DNA of 52,406 bases, taken from assembly GCF_022397955.1 (NCBI RefSeq), contig NZ_JAKEUQ010000011.1, positions 1 through 52,406 of the forward strand. Direction: 5' to 3'. Both the position numbers and the translations under genes were made by a program. Of this stretch, positions 33,488 through 44,658 are shown one piece after another. The notes under the pieces were generated by a model. It saw only the letters and a list, made by a program, of their open reading frames with translations. It had not been told where the DNA came from and made no database searches. Source of the stretch: Vibrio sp. Isolate32 (GTDB lineage: Bacteria > Pseudomonadota > Gammaproteobacteria > Enterobacterales > Vibrionaceae). How positions within the stretch are numbered: the stretch's first letter is position 1; each line of letters starts with the position of its first letter.

Positions 33488-33553
33488 CATTAAAGTCATT
33501 TCACACTAAATCAGTTAGGCGCTAAAGCTGATTAGCAACGCGCGTTATTAGCC

Positions 33554-36055
33554 TTAAGACTTATCAGCCTTTGGCTTACGGCTTGCAGCACGCTTTTTCT
33601 TTGCGCGAGCTTTAGCAGCACCGGTTTTATTCGCTGGCTTTTTCTTCTTAGCAGAGCTTTCACTGCTTCCATCAGGTCGCTTAGTTGGCTCAACCATAGG
33701 TTTCGCTGATACACCCGGCTTATTGCTCTTCACTGCTGAACGCTTCTTGCTTTTCGCCTTTTTCATCGCTTCTGCTGCACGCTTCTTGGCTGTTTTGCCT
33801 TTACCACGCGGCTGACGATCGGTGTCTTCTAAGTCAAAGTCGATTTGGCGAGTTTCTAAGTTAACCGCAGAAACCTTCACTTTAACCGAATCACCCAAGC
33901 GGTAGATATTACCAGAGCTTTCACCTACGAGACGCTGACCAACAGCATCAAATTGGTAGTAATCATTCGCTAGCGCTGAGATATGTACCAAGCCATCGAT
34001 GTGCAGTTCAGTTAAACGAACAAAGAAGCCGAAACCCGTCACGTTGGCAATTACACCATCCATCACTTCACCGACATGGTCTTGCATGTATTCACACTTC
34101 AACCAGTCGTTTACTTCACGCGTTGCGTCATCAGCACGACGCTCAGTCATTGAACACTGTTCGCCGTAGAAGTCCATATCATCGAAAGTGTAATGGTAAC
34201 CACCCGTTGGCGTCCAACGCTCGCTGTTACGACCACCTCCTTTCGCAATAAGGTACTTAATCGCACGGTGTAGTAGCAAGTCAGGGTAACGACGAATCGG
34301 CGAGGTAAAGTGAGCATAGCGTTTAAGGGCTAAGCCAAAGTGACCCGCGTTATCCGCGTTGTAGACCGCTTGCTTCATTGAGCGCAACAGCATGGTTTGG
34401 ATTAACTCACGGTCTTCACGTTCGTTAATCTGCTGCATCAGTTGTGCATAGTCTACCGGAGATGGTGATAGGCCACCTTCCAGCGTTAAACCTAATTCAC
34501 TTAAGAAGCTCTTGAAGCCCATTAAGCGCTCTTCGCCCGGAGTTTCGTGAACACGGTACAGAGCAGGCTCTTTCGCCTTTTCTACGTAAGATGCCGATGC
34601 GATGTTCGCCAGAATCATACACTCTTCGATGATCTTGTGTGCATCGTTACGGATTACCGGTTCAATACGGTCGATCTTACGATCTGCATTGAAGATAAAT
34701 TTAGTTTCTACCGTTTCAAACTCAATCGCACCACGCTCATCACGCGTTTTCTTAAGTACTTTGTACATCTTGTGCAGTTCTTCAAGATGCGGCACTTCTG
34801 GCTCATAACGCTCGCGAAGTTCTTCATTGCCATCTAAGATCGCGCCTACTTTGTTGTAAGTAAGACGAGCATGAGAGTTCATTACCGCTTCGTAGTGCTT
34901 GTAGCCCGATAGCTTACCTTTGTCTGAGATAGTCATCTCACATACCATACATAAGCGGTCTACTTGTGGGTTCAAAGAACACAGGCCGTTAGAAAGCACT
35001 TCTGGCAGCATTGGCACCACTTGTGACGGGAAGTATACCGAGTTACCACGGTTAATTGCTTCTTTGTCTAGCGCGGTATCTGGGCGAACGTAGTAACTTA
35101 CGTCAGCAATCGCTACCCATAGGCGCCAGCCGCCGCCTTTCTTCGCTTCACAGTAAACGGCATCATCGAAGTCACGCGCATCTTCACCATCAATGGTAAC
35201 CAATGGCAGTTTACGCAGGTCTACACGTCCTTCTTTTGCTTCTTCAGGAACATGTTCACCGAGGTTTTCGATTTGCTTATCTACCGCTTCAGGCCACTCT
35301 TGTGGGATCTGGTGAGTACGGATCGCAATTTGCGTTTCCATACCCGGCGCCATATTCTCACCAAGAACTTCGGTCACTTTACCCATCATGTTACGAGAAC
35401 GACCGCCGCGATCCGTAATTTCAATCACAACCACATTACCCATTCGAGCACCGCCTTTATGCTCAGTAGGGATCTGGATATCATGACTAATACGCGAATC
35501 ATCAGCAACCACATAAGAATGGCCGTACTCTAAGAAGAAACGACCAACAAGTGGCGTTTTACGCTCTTCAAGCACACGAACCAAACGGCCTTCACGACGA
35601 CCACGTTTACTGTTATCAGTAGGCTGAACTAATACGTAATCACCGTGCATGATGGTTTTCATCTGGTGATGCGGCAGTACGATATCATTGTCTTTACCCA
35701 CACTGCCGTCTGGGCGAACCCAACCATGACCGTCTTTATGACCAATCACATAGCCTTTGATCAGTTCCATCTTCTCAGGCAATGCGTAGCACTGACGACG
35801 AGTAAAGATAAGCTGTCCATCACGCTCCATTGCACGTAAACGTCGACGCAGCCCTTCATATTGTTCCTCTCCAGCAAGACCCAAAGCTTCGAATAGATCG
35901 TTGCGGTTCATCGGAATATTCGCATCTGTTAGAAACGAAATAATGAACTCTCGGCTTGGTACTGGGTTATCGTAATTTTTCGACTCTCGGTCGGCAAAAG
36001 GATCAACAGTGGTTGTCGCTGTCGTGTTTTCTGACATTGGTGTGTTTTTTGACAT
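33554..36055 (-). CDS. rnr: Ribonuclease R
   Basis: Processive 3'-5' exoribonuclease that degrades structured RNA. The 833-residue protein has N-terminal helix-turn-helix and cold-shock domains (to about 240), the RNB catalytic core with the metal-binding [10 protein letters not shown] near residue 286, an S1 domain ([20 protein letters not shown]) and a Lys/Ser/Ala-rich tail of about 90 residues. This tail is known in E. coli to control stability and to bind tmRNA/SmpB. It is the first gene of the rnr-rlmB operon. Confidence 0.97.
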   Translation of the reverse strand: MSKNTPMSENTTATTTVDPFADRESKNYDNPVPSREFIISFLTDANIPMNRNDLFEALGLAGEEQYEGLRRRLRAMERDGQLIFTRRQCYALPEKMELIKGYVIGHKDGHGWVRPDGSVGKDNDIVLPHHQMKTIMHGDYVLVQPTDNSKRGRREGRLVRVLEERKTPLVGRFFLEYGHSYVVADDSRISHDIQIPTEHKGGARMGNVVVIEITDRGGRSRNMMGKVTEVLGENMAPGMETQIAIRTHQIPQEWPEAVDKQIENLGEHVPEEAKEGRVDLRKLPLVTIDGEDARDFDDAVYCEAKKGGGWRLWVAIADVSYYVRPDTALDKEAINRGNSVYFPSQVVPMLPEVLSNGLCSLNPQVDRLCMVCEMTISDKGKLSGYKHYEAVMNSHARLTYNKVGAILDGNEELRERYEPEVPHLEELHKMYKVLKKTRDERGAIEFETVETKFIFNADRKIDRIEPVIRNDAHKIIEECMILANIASASYVEKAKEPALYRVHETPGEERLMGFKSFLSELGLTLEGGLSPSPVDYAQLMQQINEREDRELIQTMLLRSMKQAVYNADNAGHFGLALKRYAHFTSPIRRYPDLLLHRAIKYLIAKGGGRNSERWTPTGGYHYTFDDMDFYGEQCSMTERRADDATREVNDWLKCEYMQDHVGEVMDGVIANVTGFGFFVRLTELHIDGLVHISALANDYYQFDAVGQRLVGESSGNIYRLGDSVKVKVSAVNLETRQIDFDLEDTDRQPRGKGKTAKKRAAEAMKKAKSKKRSAVKSNKPGVSAKPMVEPTKRPDGSSESSAKKKKPANKTGAAKARAKKKRAASRKPKADKS

Positions 36056-36085
36056 AGGCGGGCCTGCTTAAGCAAGGAAGGTATA

Positions 36086-36113
36086 TACCCCTAGTATATC
36101 TGATGCTAGGGGT
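36086..36113. promoter_or_regulatory. Perfect inverted repeat in the rnr leader
   Basis: TACCCCTAG (36086-36094) and CTAGGGGTA (36105-36113), 9-bp perfect arms with a 10-nt loop, 31-58 nt upstream of the rnr start. It could be an RNA hairpin in the 5' UTR or an operator. The 247-nt gap to the divergent amidohydrolase gene holds no other clear element. Confidence 0.6.
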
Positions 36114-36302
36114 AAGCTACAGATATGCTTTGGAAAACACTCAAATAACCTCAGATTGATACATATCTTCACTTTGTGAAACATCACGTCATAGACGTGG
36201 ACTATCATCAAAATTTCAAGCAAACGATAAAACAAACGTTTGCGCCATGAATGAAATACACTATTATCCACGCACTTTACCAACTCCTGTTCTGAGTATG
36301 AT

Positions 36303-37712
36303 ATGAAACTAAAACGCACCTTATTGGCTTCAGCAATGGCAAGCCTAGCTCTATTTCCCTTTGCAAGTTCAGCAATGGAAAAAGCTGACCTAATGATTAC
36401 CGATGCGATGGTTCTCACCATGAACCAAGAAAAAACGGTTTATGAGAGCGGAACGGTTGTCGTCAAAGACAATAAAATTATTGCGGTTGGCGATGCTTCA
36501 CTAGAGAAGCAATACAAGGCTGAGCAAGTGCTTGACGTTGATGGCGACATCGTAATGCCAGGTCTAATCAATACTCATACTCACGTATCAATGACAGTTT
36601 TCCGTTCGTTGGCCGATGACGTGCCAGATCGTCTGCACCGCTACATCTTCCCACTAGAGAAGAAGCTGGTCTCACGAGACATGGTGCGCATTGGTGCGAA
36701 CCTAGGTAACGTTGAAATGGTGAAAGGCGGTGTGACCACTTACGCCGACATGTACTACTTCGAAGATGAAGTCGCAAAAACCGTCGATAAGATCGGTATG
36801 CGTGCCATCCTTGGTGAAACTGTGATTAAGTTCCCTGTAGCCGATGCAGCTAACGCAGAAGAAGGCATCAAGTACGCGTTGAACTTCATTGAAGAATATA
36901 AAGATCACCCGCGAATCACACCAGCGTTTGCACCGCATGCTCCTTACACCAACACCACAGAGATCCTGCAGAAAATATCTAAGCTATCCCTAGAGTTAGA
37001 TGTTCCAGTAATGATTCACCTTGCAGAGTCACACCGTGAAGAAGAGAAAATTGCAGAACGCTCAGATGGCTTATCTCCAGTTCAATACATGGACAGCATT
37101 GGCGCACTCAACAAAAACTTGGTGGGTGCACACATGATCCTAGTAGACGATCATGATATCGAACTGGTGAAAAAATCGGATATGGGCGTGGCTCACAACA
37201 TGAGCGCCAACATCAAGTCAGCAAAAGGCGTATCACCAGCGCTTAAGATGTATGACGAGAACGTACGTATCGGTTTAGGTACTGATGGCCCAATGTCTGG
37301 TAACACACTGAGCACCATTGATGAATTCAACCAAGTCGCTAAGGTTCACAAGCTCGTTAACAAAGATCGTGCAGCAATGCCGCCGATCAAAGTGATCGAC
37401 ATGGCGACAATGGGTGCAGCAAAAGCGCTGCACATGGAAGATAAGATCGGCTCTCTTGAAGCTGGCAAACTAGCCGACATCATAGTGATCGATACCAAAG
37501 CGCCAAACATGGTTCCAGTATACAACCCATACTCAGCACTGGTGTACTCTGCTAACTCGGGCAACGTTCGCCACTCCATCGTTGATGGTAAGATCATCAT
37601 GCAAGATCGCGACATGCTAACAGTCGACGAAGATAAGATCCGCCAAGAAGCACTCGACTTCACTAAGGTTGTTCGTGAAACGGTCATTGAGTCGGGTGAG
37701 GTTGTTCAGTAG
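36303..37712 (+). CDS. Exported amidohydrolase, SAH/MTA-deaminase-like
   Basis: A 469-residue metal-dependent hydrolase of the TrzA/MtaD (chlorohydrolase, 5'-methylthioadenosine/S-adenosylhomocysteine deaminase) family. Motifs: NTHTHVSMTVFRSLADD (metal-binding HxH), APHAPYTNT, MIHLAESHREEE, GAHMILVDDHDIE and GTDGPMSGNTLSTIDEF (catalytic Asp). An N-terminal signal peptide (MKLKRTLLASAMASLALFPF, cleavage after ASSA at 24) sends it to the periplasm, which is unusual for this mostly cytoplasmic family. Single gene, divergent from rnr. Substrate is unknown; guanine, adenosine or pterin derivatives are possible. Confidence 0.88.
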   Translation: MKLKRTLLASAMASLALFPFASSAMEKADLMITDAMVLTMNQEKTVYESGTVVVKDNKIIAVGDASLEKQYKAEQVLDVDGDIVMPGLINTHTHVSMTVFRSLADDVPDRLHRYIFPLEKKLVSRDMVRIGANLGNVEMVKGGVTTYADMYYFEDEVAKTVDKIGMRAILGETVIKFPVADAANAEEGIKYALNFIEEYKDHPRITPAFAPHAPYTNTTEILQKISKLSLELDVPVMIHLAESHREEEKIAERSDGLSPVQYMDSIGALNKNLVGAHMILVDDHDIELVKKSDMGVAHNMSANIKSAKGVSPALKMYDENVRIGLGTDGPMSGNTLSTIDEFNQVAKVHKLVNKDRAAMPPIKVIDMATMGAAKALHMEDKIGSLEAGKLADIIVIDTKAPNMVPVYNPYSALVYSANSGNVRHSIVDGKIIMQDRDMLTVDEDKIRQEALDFTKVVRETVIESGEVVQ

Positions 37713-37743
37713 CCCCTCAGATCAATCACAGTAAGTAAATGAT

Positions 37744-37784
37744 CAAAAAAGGCCTCGCTGATATTCATCTGCGAGGCCTTTTTA
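37744..37784. terminator. Bidirectional terminator
   Basis: AAAAAGGCCTCGC/GCGAGGCCTTTTT stem with a 12-nt loop, between the convergent amidohydrolase and motX genes. Confidence 0.9.
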
Positions 37785-37857
37785 ATGTATTTTTTATATC
37801 GAGATAGATGGTTAACGAGTGCAGTTATTAATCATCAACTCTAATTTAATCATCGCT

Positions 37858-38493
37858 TTACCAAAACACGTCTCGACGCTTTGCCCGAGCAATAATGTTG
37901 TCTGGCATTCTCTGTTCCAGACCGCTACGAAGCACCGTGATACGCTTATGTTGTCTTTGGTCTGCCGTTACTGAGTTATACAACCAACGGTAAGCATCTT
38001 CATAATCCAATGGACTACCGTAGTCACGCAGCAAGAGTTCCGCTAAGTGAATGCTCGCACTTAAGTTCCCCATAGAGGCCGCTTCACGTAGATACGGAAT
38101 CGCACGCTCTTTGTCTTGTTGTACCAAAGTACCACGAGAGTAATAACGACCTAACTGCTCTAGTGCAGCGGGCAAACCTTGATGTGCTGCGTTTTCCATA
38201 TAGTAAAGGCCAAGCTCTACATCTTGTGGAACACACACACCCCAAGCCAACATATCACCGTATAAAAACTCATAAGAAGGCAAGCTAATCCGCGTTGCAC
38301 GAGCAACGATATCTTCAACTAACTGGCACTTATCAGCTTTCACTCGTTCTAGATGTTGATTATTTTCGATTAAATTAATCAGTTCAGCTTCTGTATATAT
38401 TGGAACGGGCTCTCCCACATCAGCCAAATTTGCATGACTCAAGGGTGAGCTCAGCGCCATTATTAATGAAGCTGCTACAATTCGTAGCTTCAT
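37858..38493 (-). CDS. motX: Sodium-type flagellar motor protein MotX
   Basis: A 211-residue exported protein with a signal peptide (to about residue 21, SPLSHA) and Sel1/TPR-like repeats (ELGLYYMENAAHQGLPAALE; AIPYLREAASMGNLSASIHL). It closely resembles, from memory, MotX of Vibrio, which forms the periplasmic T ring with MotY and is needed to place the PomA/PomB stator in the polar flagellar motor. The position beside purA is that of Vibrio motX. Both cysteines expected of MotX are present (DKCQLV and WGVCVP). Confidence 0.93.
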   Translation of the reverse strand: MKLRIVAASLIMALSSPLSHANLADVGEPVPIYTEAELINLIENNQHLERVKADKCQLVEDIVARATRISLPSYEFLYGDMLAWGVCVPQDVELGLYYMENAAHQGLPAALEQLGRYYSRGTLVQQDKERAIPYLREAASMGNLSASIHLAELLLRDYGSPLDYEDAYRWLYNSVTADQRQHKRITVLRSGLEQRMPDNIIARAKRRDVFW

Positions 38494-38565
38494 ACCTGCA
38501 CTCTATTATCTATCGCTAAAGTTATCTATTGAGGGGGCAGAGGATTTCTACACGCACAAAACAGG

Positions 38566-38736
38566 GTGAACTTCACTTTCCATGATATCTATATCGGCAA
38601 TAACCCTGATGGCTTTAGACAAAACTTGCCGCTAATGGGCAATATTTTGCCAGATGGCGTTCAAAAGATCATCAACGACGGCTTCGTTTTCAAATTACAG
38701 GTACAAAAAAGCCGACTTAATAAAGTCGGCTTTTAG
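38566..38736 (+). pseudogene. ORF remnant between motX and purA
   Basis: A plus-strand frame of 56 codons from GTG 38566 to the stop at 38734, in good Vibrio codon use, encoding VNFTFHDIYIGNNPDGF and, further on, LPLMGNILPDGVQKIINDGF. It has no ribosome site, no ATG, and an in-frame stop 36 nt upstream; its end lies in the purA terminator. It looks like the 3' end of a lost gene. No family recognised; it may be chance. Confidence 0.35.
38704..38735 (-). terminator. Terminator after purA
   Basis: AAAAGCCGACTT/AAGTCGGCTTTT stem with a 4-nt loop, T-run on the reverse strand, 55 nt past the purA stop. Confidence 0.88.
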
Positions 38737-38790
38737 AAACGATTTAATTATCAAAGCACTTTACGTGCTGTGGTAATCACTCAGCGGGCA

Positions 38791-40128
<1,338 letters not shown>

Positions 40129-40279
40129 TTAAAAATGGATTCTAGCACTGAATCACACTTCTTGCAGTCACTTTTTGTCCATAAACGCTAACGCTGTACA
40201 AAAACAAACCAGCGATAACTGAAGGCGAATGTATGAAGATACTGATATCATTGCTTTTTTACAAACAAAAGGCAGCACC

Positions 40280-40468
40280 ATGTCTCAATCTATTTGGCTC
40301 GCTATTGGGCTCGTACTTATTGTTGAAGGGCTCGGTCCCTTGATTGCCCCCAATGGCTGGAGAAACATGGTCGCGCAACTGAGCGAACAACCAGACACGC
40401 AACTGCGTCGTATTGGCGGCTGTCTTGTGGTGGCAGGAGCGGTTATCGCTTTCATGACCTACCGCTAG
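40280..40468 (+). CDS. yjeT: DUF2065 inner-membrane protein YjeT
   Basis: A 62-residue protein starting MSQSIWLAIGLVLIVEGLGP, with two membrane segments (about 4-22 and 44-59) and the conserved EGLGP and LRRIGG motifs of YjeT/DUF2065. An ATG 17 codons earlier gives a longer frame, but the internal start matches the family. Function unknown. In E. coli yjeT lies between hflC and purA in the same direction; here it points the opposite way. Confidence 0.85.
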   Translation: MSQSIWLAIGLVLIVEGLGPLIAPNGWRNMVAQLSEQPDTQLRRIGGCLVVAGAVIAFMTYR

Positions 40469-40560
40469 GTTTCTATAAATACTACTCTGTTGAACACCTT
40501 CCTTCGCGCCCCAATAGTGAACCCGCAAACATGTCTCGCTCTTAGATAAGCCGGAGAAAA

Positions 40561-40590
40561 CAAAAAGGCTCCCATGATGGGAGCCTTTTA
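40561..40590 (-). terminator. Terminator after hflC
   Basis: AAAAGGCTCCCA/TGGGAGCCTTTT near-perfect stem; reverse strand followed by TTTTTG. It lies 50 nt past the hflC stop and also faces yjeT. Confidence 0.88.
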
Positions 40591-40640
40591 AGTTTTAACG
40601 TATTTTGCTTATTGAGCTAAGCATTCGCTAACGCATCAGC

Positions 40641-41618
40641 TTATTTTGCTGGAGCGCCGCTTGCTTGATTCATGTATTGGAAGAAGTCAGTCTTCGGATC
40701 CAGTACTAGAATGTCGCTCTTATCGCTAAATGATGTCTCATAAGCTTGCAATGAACGCATAAAGCCGTAGAACTCAGGATCTTTGCTGAAAGCATCCGAG
40801 TAGATCTTAGCTGCTTCTGCATCTGCATCACCACGAGTGATTCGAGCTGTACGGTCAGCTTCTGCAAGAACGGTTGCCACTTCTAGCTCAGCTTGAGCTC
40901 GAATAACTTCAGCACGCTCACGACCTTGAGAACGGTGTCTACGAGCAACCGATTCACGTTCTGCACGCATACGGCGGTAGATAGATTCACTGATTTCGTC
41001 AGGAAGGTTAATCTTCTTCATTCGGAAATCAACAACTTCAACACCTAAATCAGCCATCGCACTTTCTGACGTTCCAGACAAAACGTTTTCCATGATCTTA
41101 TCGCGTTCGCCATCAACTTCTAGAGCTTCTGCAGCCGCTACCGTTGTGACAACTTCACTATCAGCAGAGTCTGGCAGGATGTCCTTATTACGAGGGCCTG
41201 ACACGATCTGCTTAATTTCACGAGAACCAATTTCAGAACGAAGAACATCTGTCACTTTACGCTCAAGAAGTGCTTCTGCCGTCATGATATTGCCGCCGCC
41301 GGTACTCAGATAAAAACGTCCAAAATCAGCAATACGCCATTTTGCGTATGTATCAATTAGAACGTCTTTTTTCTCTGATGTTACGAAACGGTCAGAACGA
41401 CCATCCATCGTTTGAATTCGAGCATCAAGTACTTTTACGCGATCAAACAGTGGCAGTTTAAAGTGCAGGCCTGGTTCATAGATTCGTGATACGCCGTTGT
41501 CATCGAGAACTCGACCAAAACGAATTACCATGCCACGCTCGCCTTCTTGAATCACAAACAGTGACATTAATAGAAGGGCAATCGTCACAACTAATACAGG
41601 GATCATTAATTTACGCAT
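40641..41618 (-). CDS. hflC: Modulator of FtsH protease HflC
   Basis: A 325-residue SPFH/Band 7 protein with an N-terminal membrane anchor (PVLVVTIALLLMSLFVIQEG) followed by the SPFH domain (RGMVIRFGRVL) and a long coiled coil (HRSQGRERAEVIRAQAELE, in part). With HflK it forms a periplasmic cage around the FtsH protease and limits its membrane substrates. It lies 2 nt after hflK. Confidence 0.97.
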   Translation of the reverse strand: MRKLMIPVLVVTIALLLMSLFVIQEGERGMVIRFGRVLDDNGVSRIYEPGLHFKLPLFDRVKVLDARIQTMDGRSDRFVTSEKKDVLIDTYAKWRIADFGRFYLSTGGGNIMTAEALLERKVTDVLRSEIGSREIKQIVSGPRNKDILPDSADSEVVTTVAAAEALEVDGERDKIMENVLSGTSESAMADLGVEVVDFRMKKINLPDEISESIYRRMRAERESVARRHRSQGRERAEVIRAQAELEVATVLAEADRTARITRGDADAEAAKIYSDAFSKDPEFYGFMRSLQAYETSFSDKSDILVLDPKTDFFQYMNQASGAPAK

Positions 41619-41620
41619 TA

Positions 41621-42823
41621 TTAGTATCTCCCTTGACGTGAACTGTCTGAGCGAGTTTGAGTGCTAGACTTTGGATCCGCTTGTTTTTCTAATTCAATTT
41701 GATCGTAAGTTGATGGTGCTTTTGCAGGGCGAGTGCCCGGCTGAGAACCACCTTGCGCGCCTAGCTTATCAATTGGTAAGTAAAGCAAGTTACCACTTGA
41801 TTCAGAATCAATCAGGACTTTCGATGTGCTTGAGTACACTTTTTCCATTGTATCTAGATACATACGGTTACGTGTTACTTCTGGTGCAGCTTGGTATTCA
41901 GGTAGCAGTTTCTCGAACTGAGCTACTTGACCTAGAGCACCATTAACTGTGCGCTCTGAGTAACCCACCGCTTCTTTCTTCAAACGCTCAGCACGACCTG
42001 TTGCTTTTGGAAGAATGTCATTTCGGTATGCTTCAGCTTCACGCTCGAAACGCTCTTCATCCTCACGAGCCGCGATAGCATCATCAAATGCATCTTTCAC
42101 TTGCTCAGGTGGACGTGCTGACTGGAAGTTCACGTCAACAATCAGAATACCCATATCGTAGCTATCGATAATGCGGTTTAGTGTTTCTTGAGTGCTTTGA
42201 CGAATCTGCTGACGACCACTAGTTAGGATGCTATCCATCAGTGAGTCACCAATTACTGCACGAAGCGCAGAATCGGTTGCTTGGCGTAAACTGTCGTCTG
42301 CATTCGTTACACGATACAAGTACTTGTATGGGTCAGAAACACGGTATTGAACACCCATTTCAACCGTCACAACGTTTTCGTCTTTAGTCAGCATGGTGCC
42401 TGACGCGCGCAAAGAACGAATCGCTTGAACGTTGACGAGTTGCTCATCGCTGATTTCATCGATGAAGCGTGGGTGCCAGTTAAGACCAGGTTCTTCGATA
42501 CGGTCGAACTGACCCAGTCGAAGTACTACTGCTCTTTCTGCTTCGCCAACGGTGTAGAAACCAGCGAAGAACCAGATAGCAATAGCAATAACGGCAATGA
42601 CACCAAAGCCAATTGCACCGCCACCACCAATAGATGGTCCGTTACCGTTACCACCCTTTTTACCAAACTTGCCACCTAACTTTTGACTCAGTTTATTAAA
42701 CACTTCGTCTAGATCTGGCGGTCCTTGATCTCGGCCGCCGCGATTATTTTTATTACCCCAAGGGTCATTATCGCGGCCGTTATTATCGCCGTTGTTGTTA
42801 TTTCCAGGCTCATTCCACGCCAT
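41621..42823 (-). CDS. hflK: Modulator of FtsH protease HflK
   Basis: A 400-residue SPFH protein: a Gly/Asn/Asp-rich cytoplasmic N-terminus (about 1-75), one membrane segment (GFGVIAVIAIAIWFFAGFYTV), the SPFH domain (EAERAVVLRLGQFD) and coiled-coil helices. It is the partner of HflC. It lies 27 nt after hflX in the miaA-hfq-hflX-hflK-hflC cluster. Confidence 0.97.
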   Translation of the reverse strand: MAWNEPGNNNNGDNNGRDNDPWGNKNNRGGRDQGPPDLDEVFNKLSQKLGGKFGKKGGNGNGPSIGGGGAIGFGVIAVIAIAIWFFAGFYTVGEAERAVVLRLGQFDRIEEPGLNWHPRFIDEISDEQLVNVQAIRSLRASGTMLTKDENVVTVEMGVQYRVSDPYKYLYRVTNADDSLRQATDSALRAVIGDSLMDSILTSGRQQIRQSTQETLNRIIDSYDMGILIVDVNFQSARPPEQVKDAFDDAIAAREDEERFEREAEAYRNDILPKATGRAERLKKEAVGYSERTVNGALGQVAQFEKLLPEYQAAPEVTRNRMYLDTMEKVYSSTSKVLIDSESSGNLLYLPIDKLGAQGGSQPGTRPAKAPSTYDQIELEKQADPKSSTQTRSDSSRQGRY

Positions 42824-42850
42824 TAGAAAGCTCCATCATTTGATATGACG

Positions 42851-44158
42851 TTATACTGTAGCAGTCTCTTTGGTAACGATAAAGTCACCTAAGAGCGCCC
42901 CTTCTCTTTTTTCAAGTTTAGACCAATCTATTTGTTGCATTCGGATATCTATCAACAAGTTACCATTTTCATCATACTCTTCTTGTTGAATACATTTCAT
43001 CTCGAAGAATAAGCTACGAATACGTCCCTGATGTTGATGTGGAATACACAATCGGAATTGAACCATTTGGCTAGCTAAACGCTCAGTTAAAGCTTCAAAC
43101 AGCAGTTCAATACCTTCTCCTTCCATTGCAGAAACCCAAACAGCGCGAGGTGCGCCCTCTTCGTCTCTTTCAATTCGAGGTTTTTGGTCTTCCATGCAGT
43201 CAATTTTGTTCATGACTACAAGGGTTGGCACTTCATGGGCATCGATTTCTTCTAATACTTCATGAACAGCCTGAATGTTCTCACGAAAACGGTCATCACT
43301 GGCATCAACAACATGTAACAAAATGTCAGCTTCCTGCGTCTCTTGTAATGTTGCCTTAAACGCAGCGACCAAGTCGTGTGGTAGATGGCGGATAAAACCT
43401 ACGGTATCTGCGAGAATTGCAGGCCCGACATCTGCCAAATCAATCTTACGTAGTGTTGGGTCTAGGGTTGCAAACAATTGATCTGCTGCATAAACACCCG
43501 CACTTGTGATGCGATTGAAAAGTGTTGATTTCCCTGCATTGGTGTAACCAACCAAAGAAATTGTTGGGATTTCAGCTCGATTACGAGCACGTCGTCCTTG
43601 TTCACGCTGCTTAGCGACTTTCGCTAAACGACGCAGTATTGCCTTTATACGGTCACGCAACAAACGTCGATCGGTTTCCAGTTGAGTTTCACCTGGACCA
43701 CGAAGACCAATACCACCTTTCTGCCTTTCAAGGTGAGTCCAACCACGAATCAATCGGGTAGAGATATGACGAAGTTGAGCGAGCTCAACTTGTAGCTTAC
43801 CTTCATGCGTTCGCGCACGTTGTGCAAAGATATCTAAGATCAAACCCGTGCGATCAATCACACGACATTTACACAATTGCTCGAGGTTTCGCTCTTGGGC
43901 AGGAGATAGGGAGTGGTTAAAAATCACAATTTCAGCACCGGTTAGCTGAACAGCTTGTGCGATTTCTAGGGCTTTACCTTCTCCAACGTAGTATTTAGGG
44001 AGTGGGGATTGTCGGCTACCAGTAATCACTTGTAGCGTTTCTACCCCCGCTGAGGAGACCAGCATTTCACATTCACTTAGGTCTTCCCACTCTCCCTCTT
44101 GCGTGAAGTTGATATGAACAAGTACGGCTCGCTCGCCGGATTCATAACGGTCAAACAA
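42851..44158 (-). CDS. hflX: Ribosome-associated GTPase HflX
   Basis: A 435-residue GTPase that binds 50S subunits and splits stalled ribosomes under stress. An N-terminal HflX domain and a Gly-rich linker (RGPGETQLETDRR) precede the G domain: G1 GYTNAGKST, G3 DTVGFIRHLP, G4 NKID. The C-terminal domain is complete; the length matches E. coli HflX (426). It lies 44 nt downstream of hfq in the same direction. Confidence 0.97.
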   Translation of the reverse strand: MFDRYESGERAVLVHINFTQEGEWEDLSECEMLVSSAGVETLQVITGSRQSPLPKYYVGEGKALEIAQAVQLTGAEIVIFNHSLSPAQERNLEQLCKCRVIDRTGLILDIFAQRARTHEGKLQVELAQLRHISTRLIRGWTHLERQKGGIGLRGPGETQLETDRRLLRDRIKAILRRLAKVAKQREQGRRARNRAEIPTISLVGYTNAGKSTLFNRITSAGVYAADQLFATLDPTLRKIDLADVGPAILADTVGFIRHLPHDLVAAFKATLQETQEADILLHVVDASDDRFRENIQAVHEVLEEIDAHEVPTLVVMNKIDCMEDQKPRIERDEEGAPRAVWVSAMEGEGIELLFEALTERLASQMVQFRLCIPHQHQGRIRSLFFEMKCIQQEEYDENGNLLIDIRMQQIDWSKLEKREGALLGDFIVTKETATV

Positions 44159-44202
44159 GCAACCAACTCCTTATTACAGCGTAAGCTGTATCAATTGAAC
44201 GA

Positions 44203-44496
<294 letters not shown>

Positions 44497-44552
44497 TTAT
44501 TTAGCTAGTGGTGCACAAAAAGGTGCGGCCTTTGCATCTGAGCTAAATGAAT

Positions 44553-44608
44553 AAAAAAACTCCGTTGTTATTGAAAGGCTGTGATTTTAAAAAGCCTCAA
44601 TAACGGAT
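44553..44608 (-). terminator. Terminator between miaA and hfq
   Basis: Long inverted repeat on the reverse strand, CCGTTATTGAGGCT ... AGCCTTTCAATAACGG, followed by AGTTTTTTT. One bulge. It ends miaA transcription before hfq. Confidence 0.85.
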
Positions 44609-44658
44609 CCTTTCCAGAGTATATTCACGCAAAACCGATCACATTATACACAGCAATA

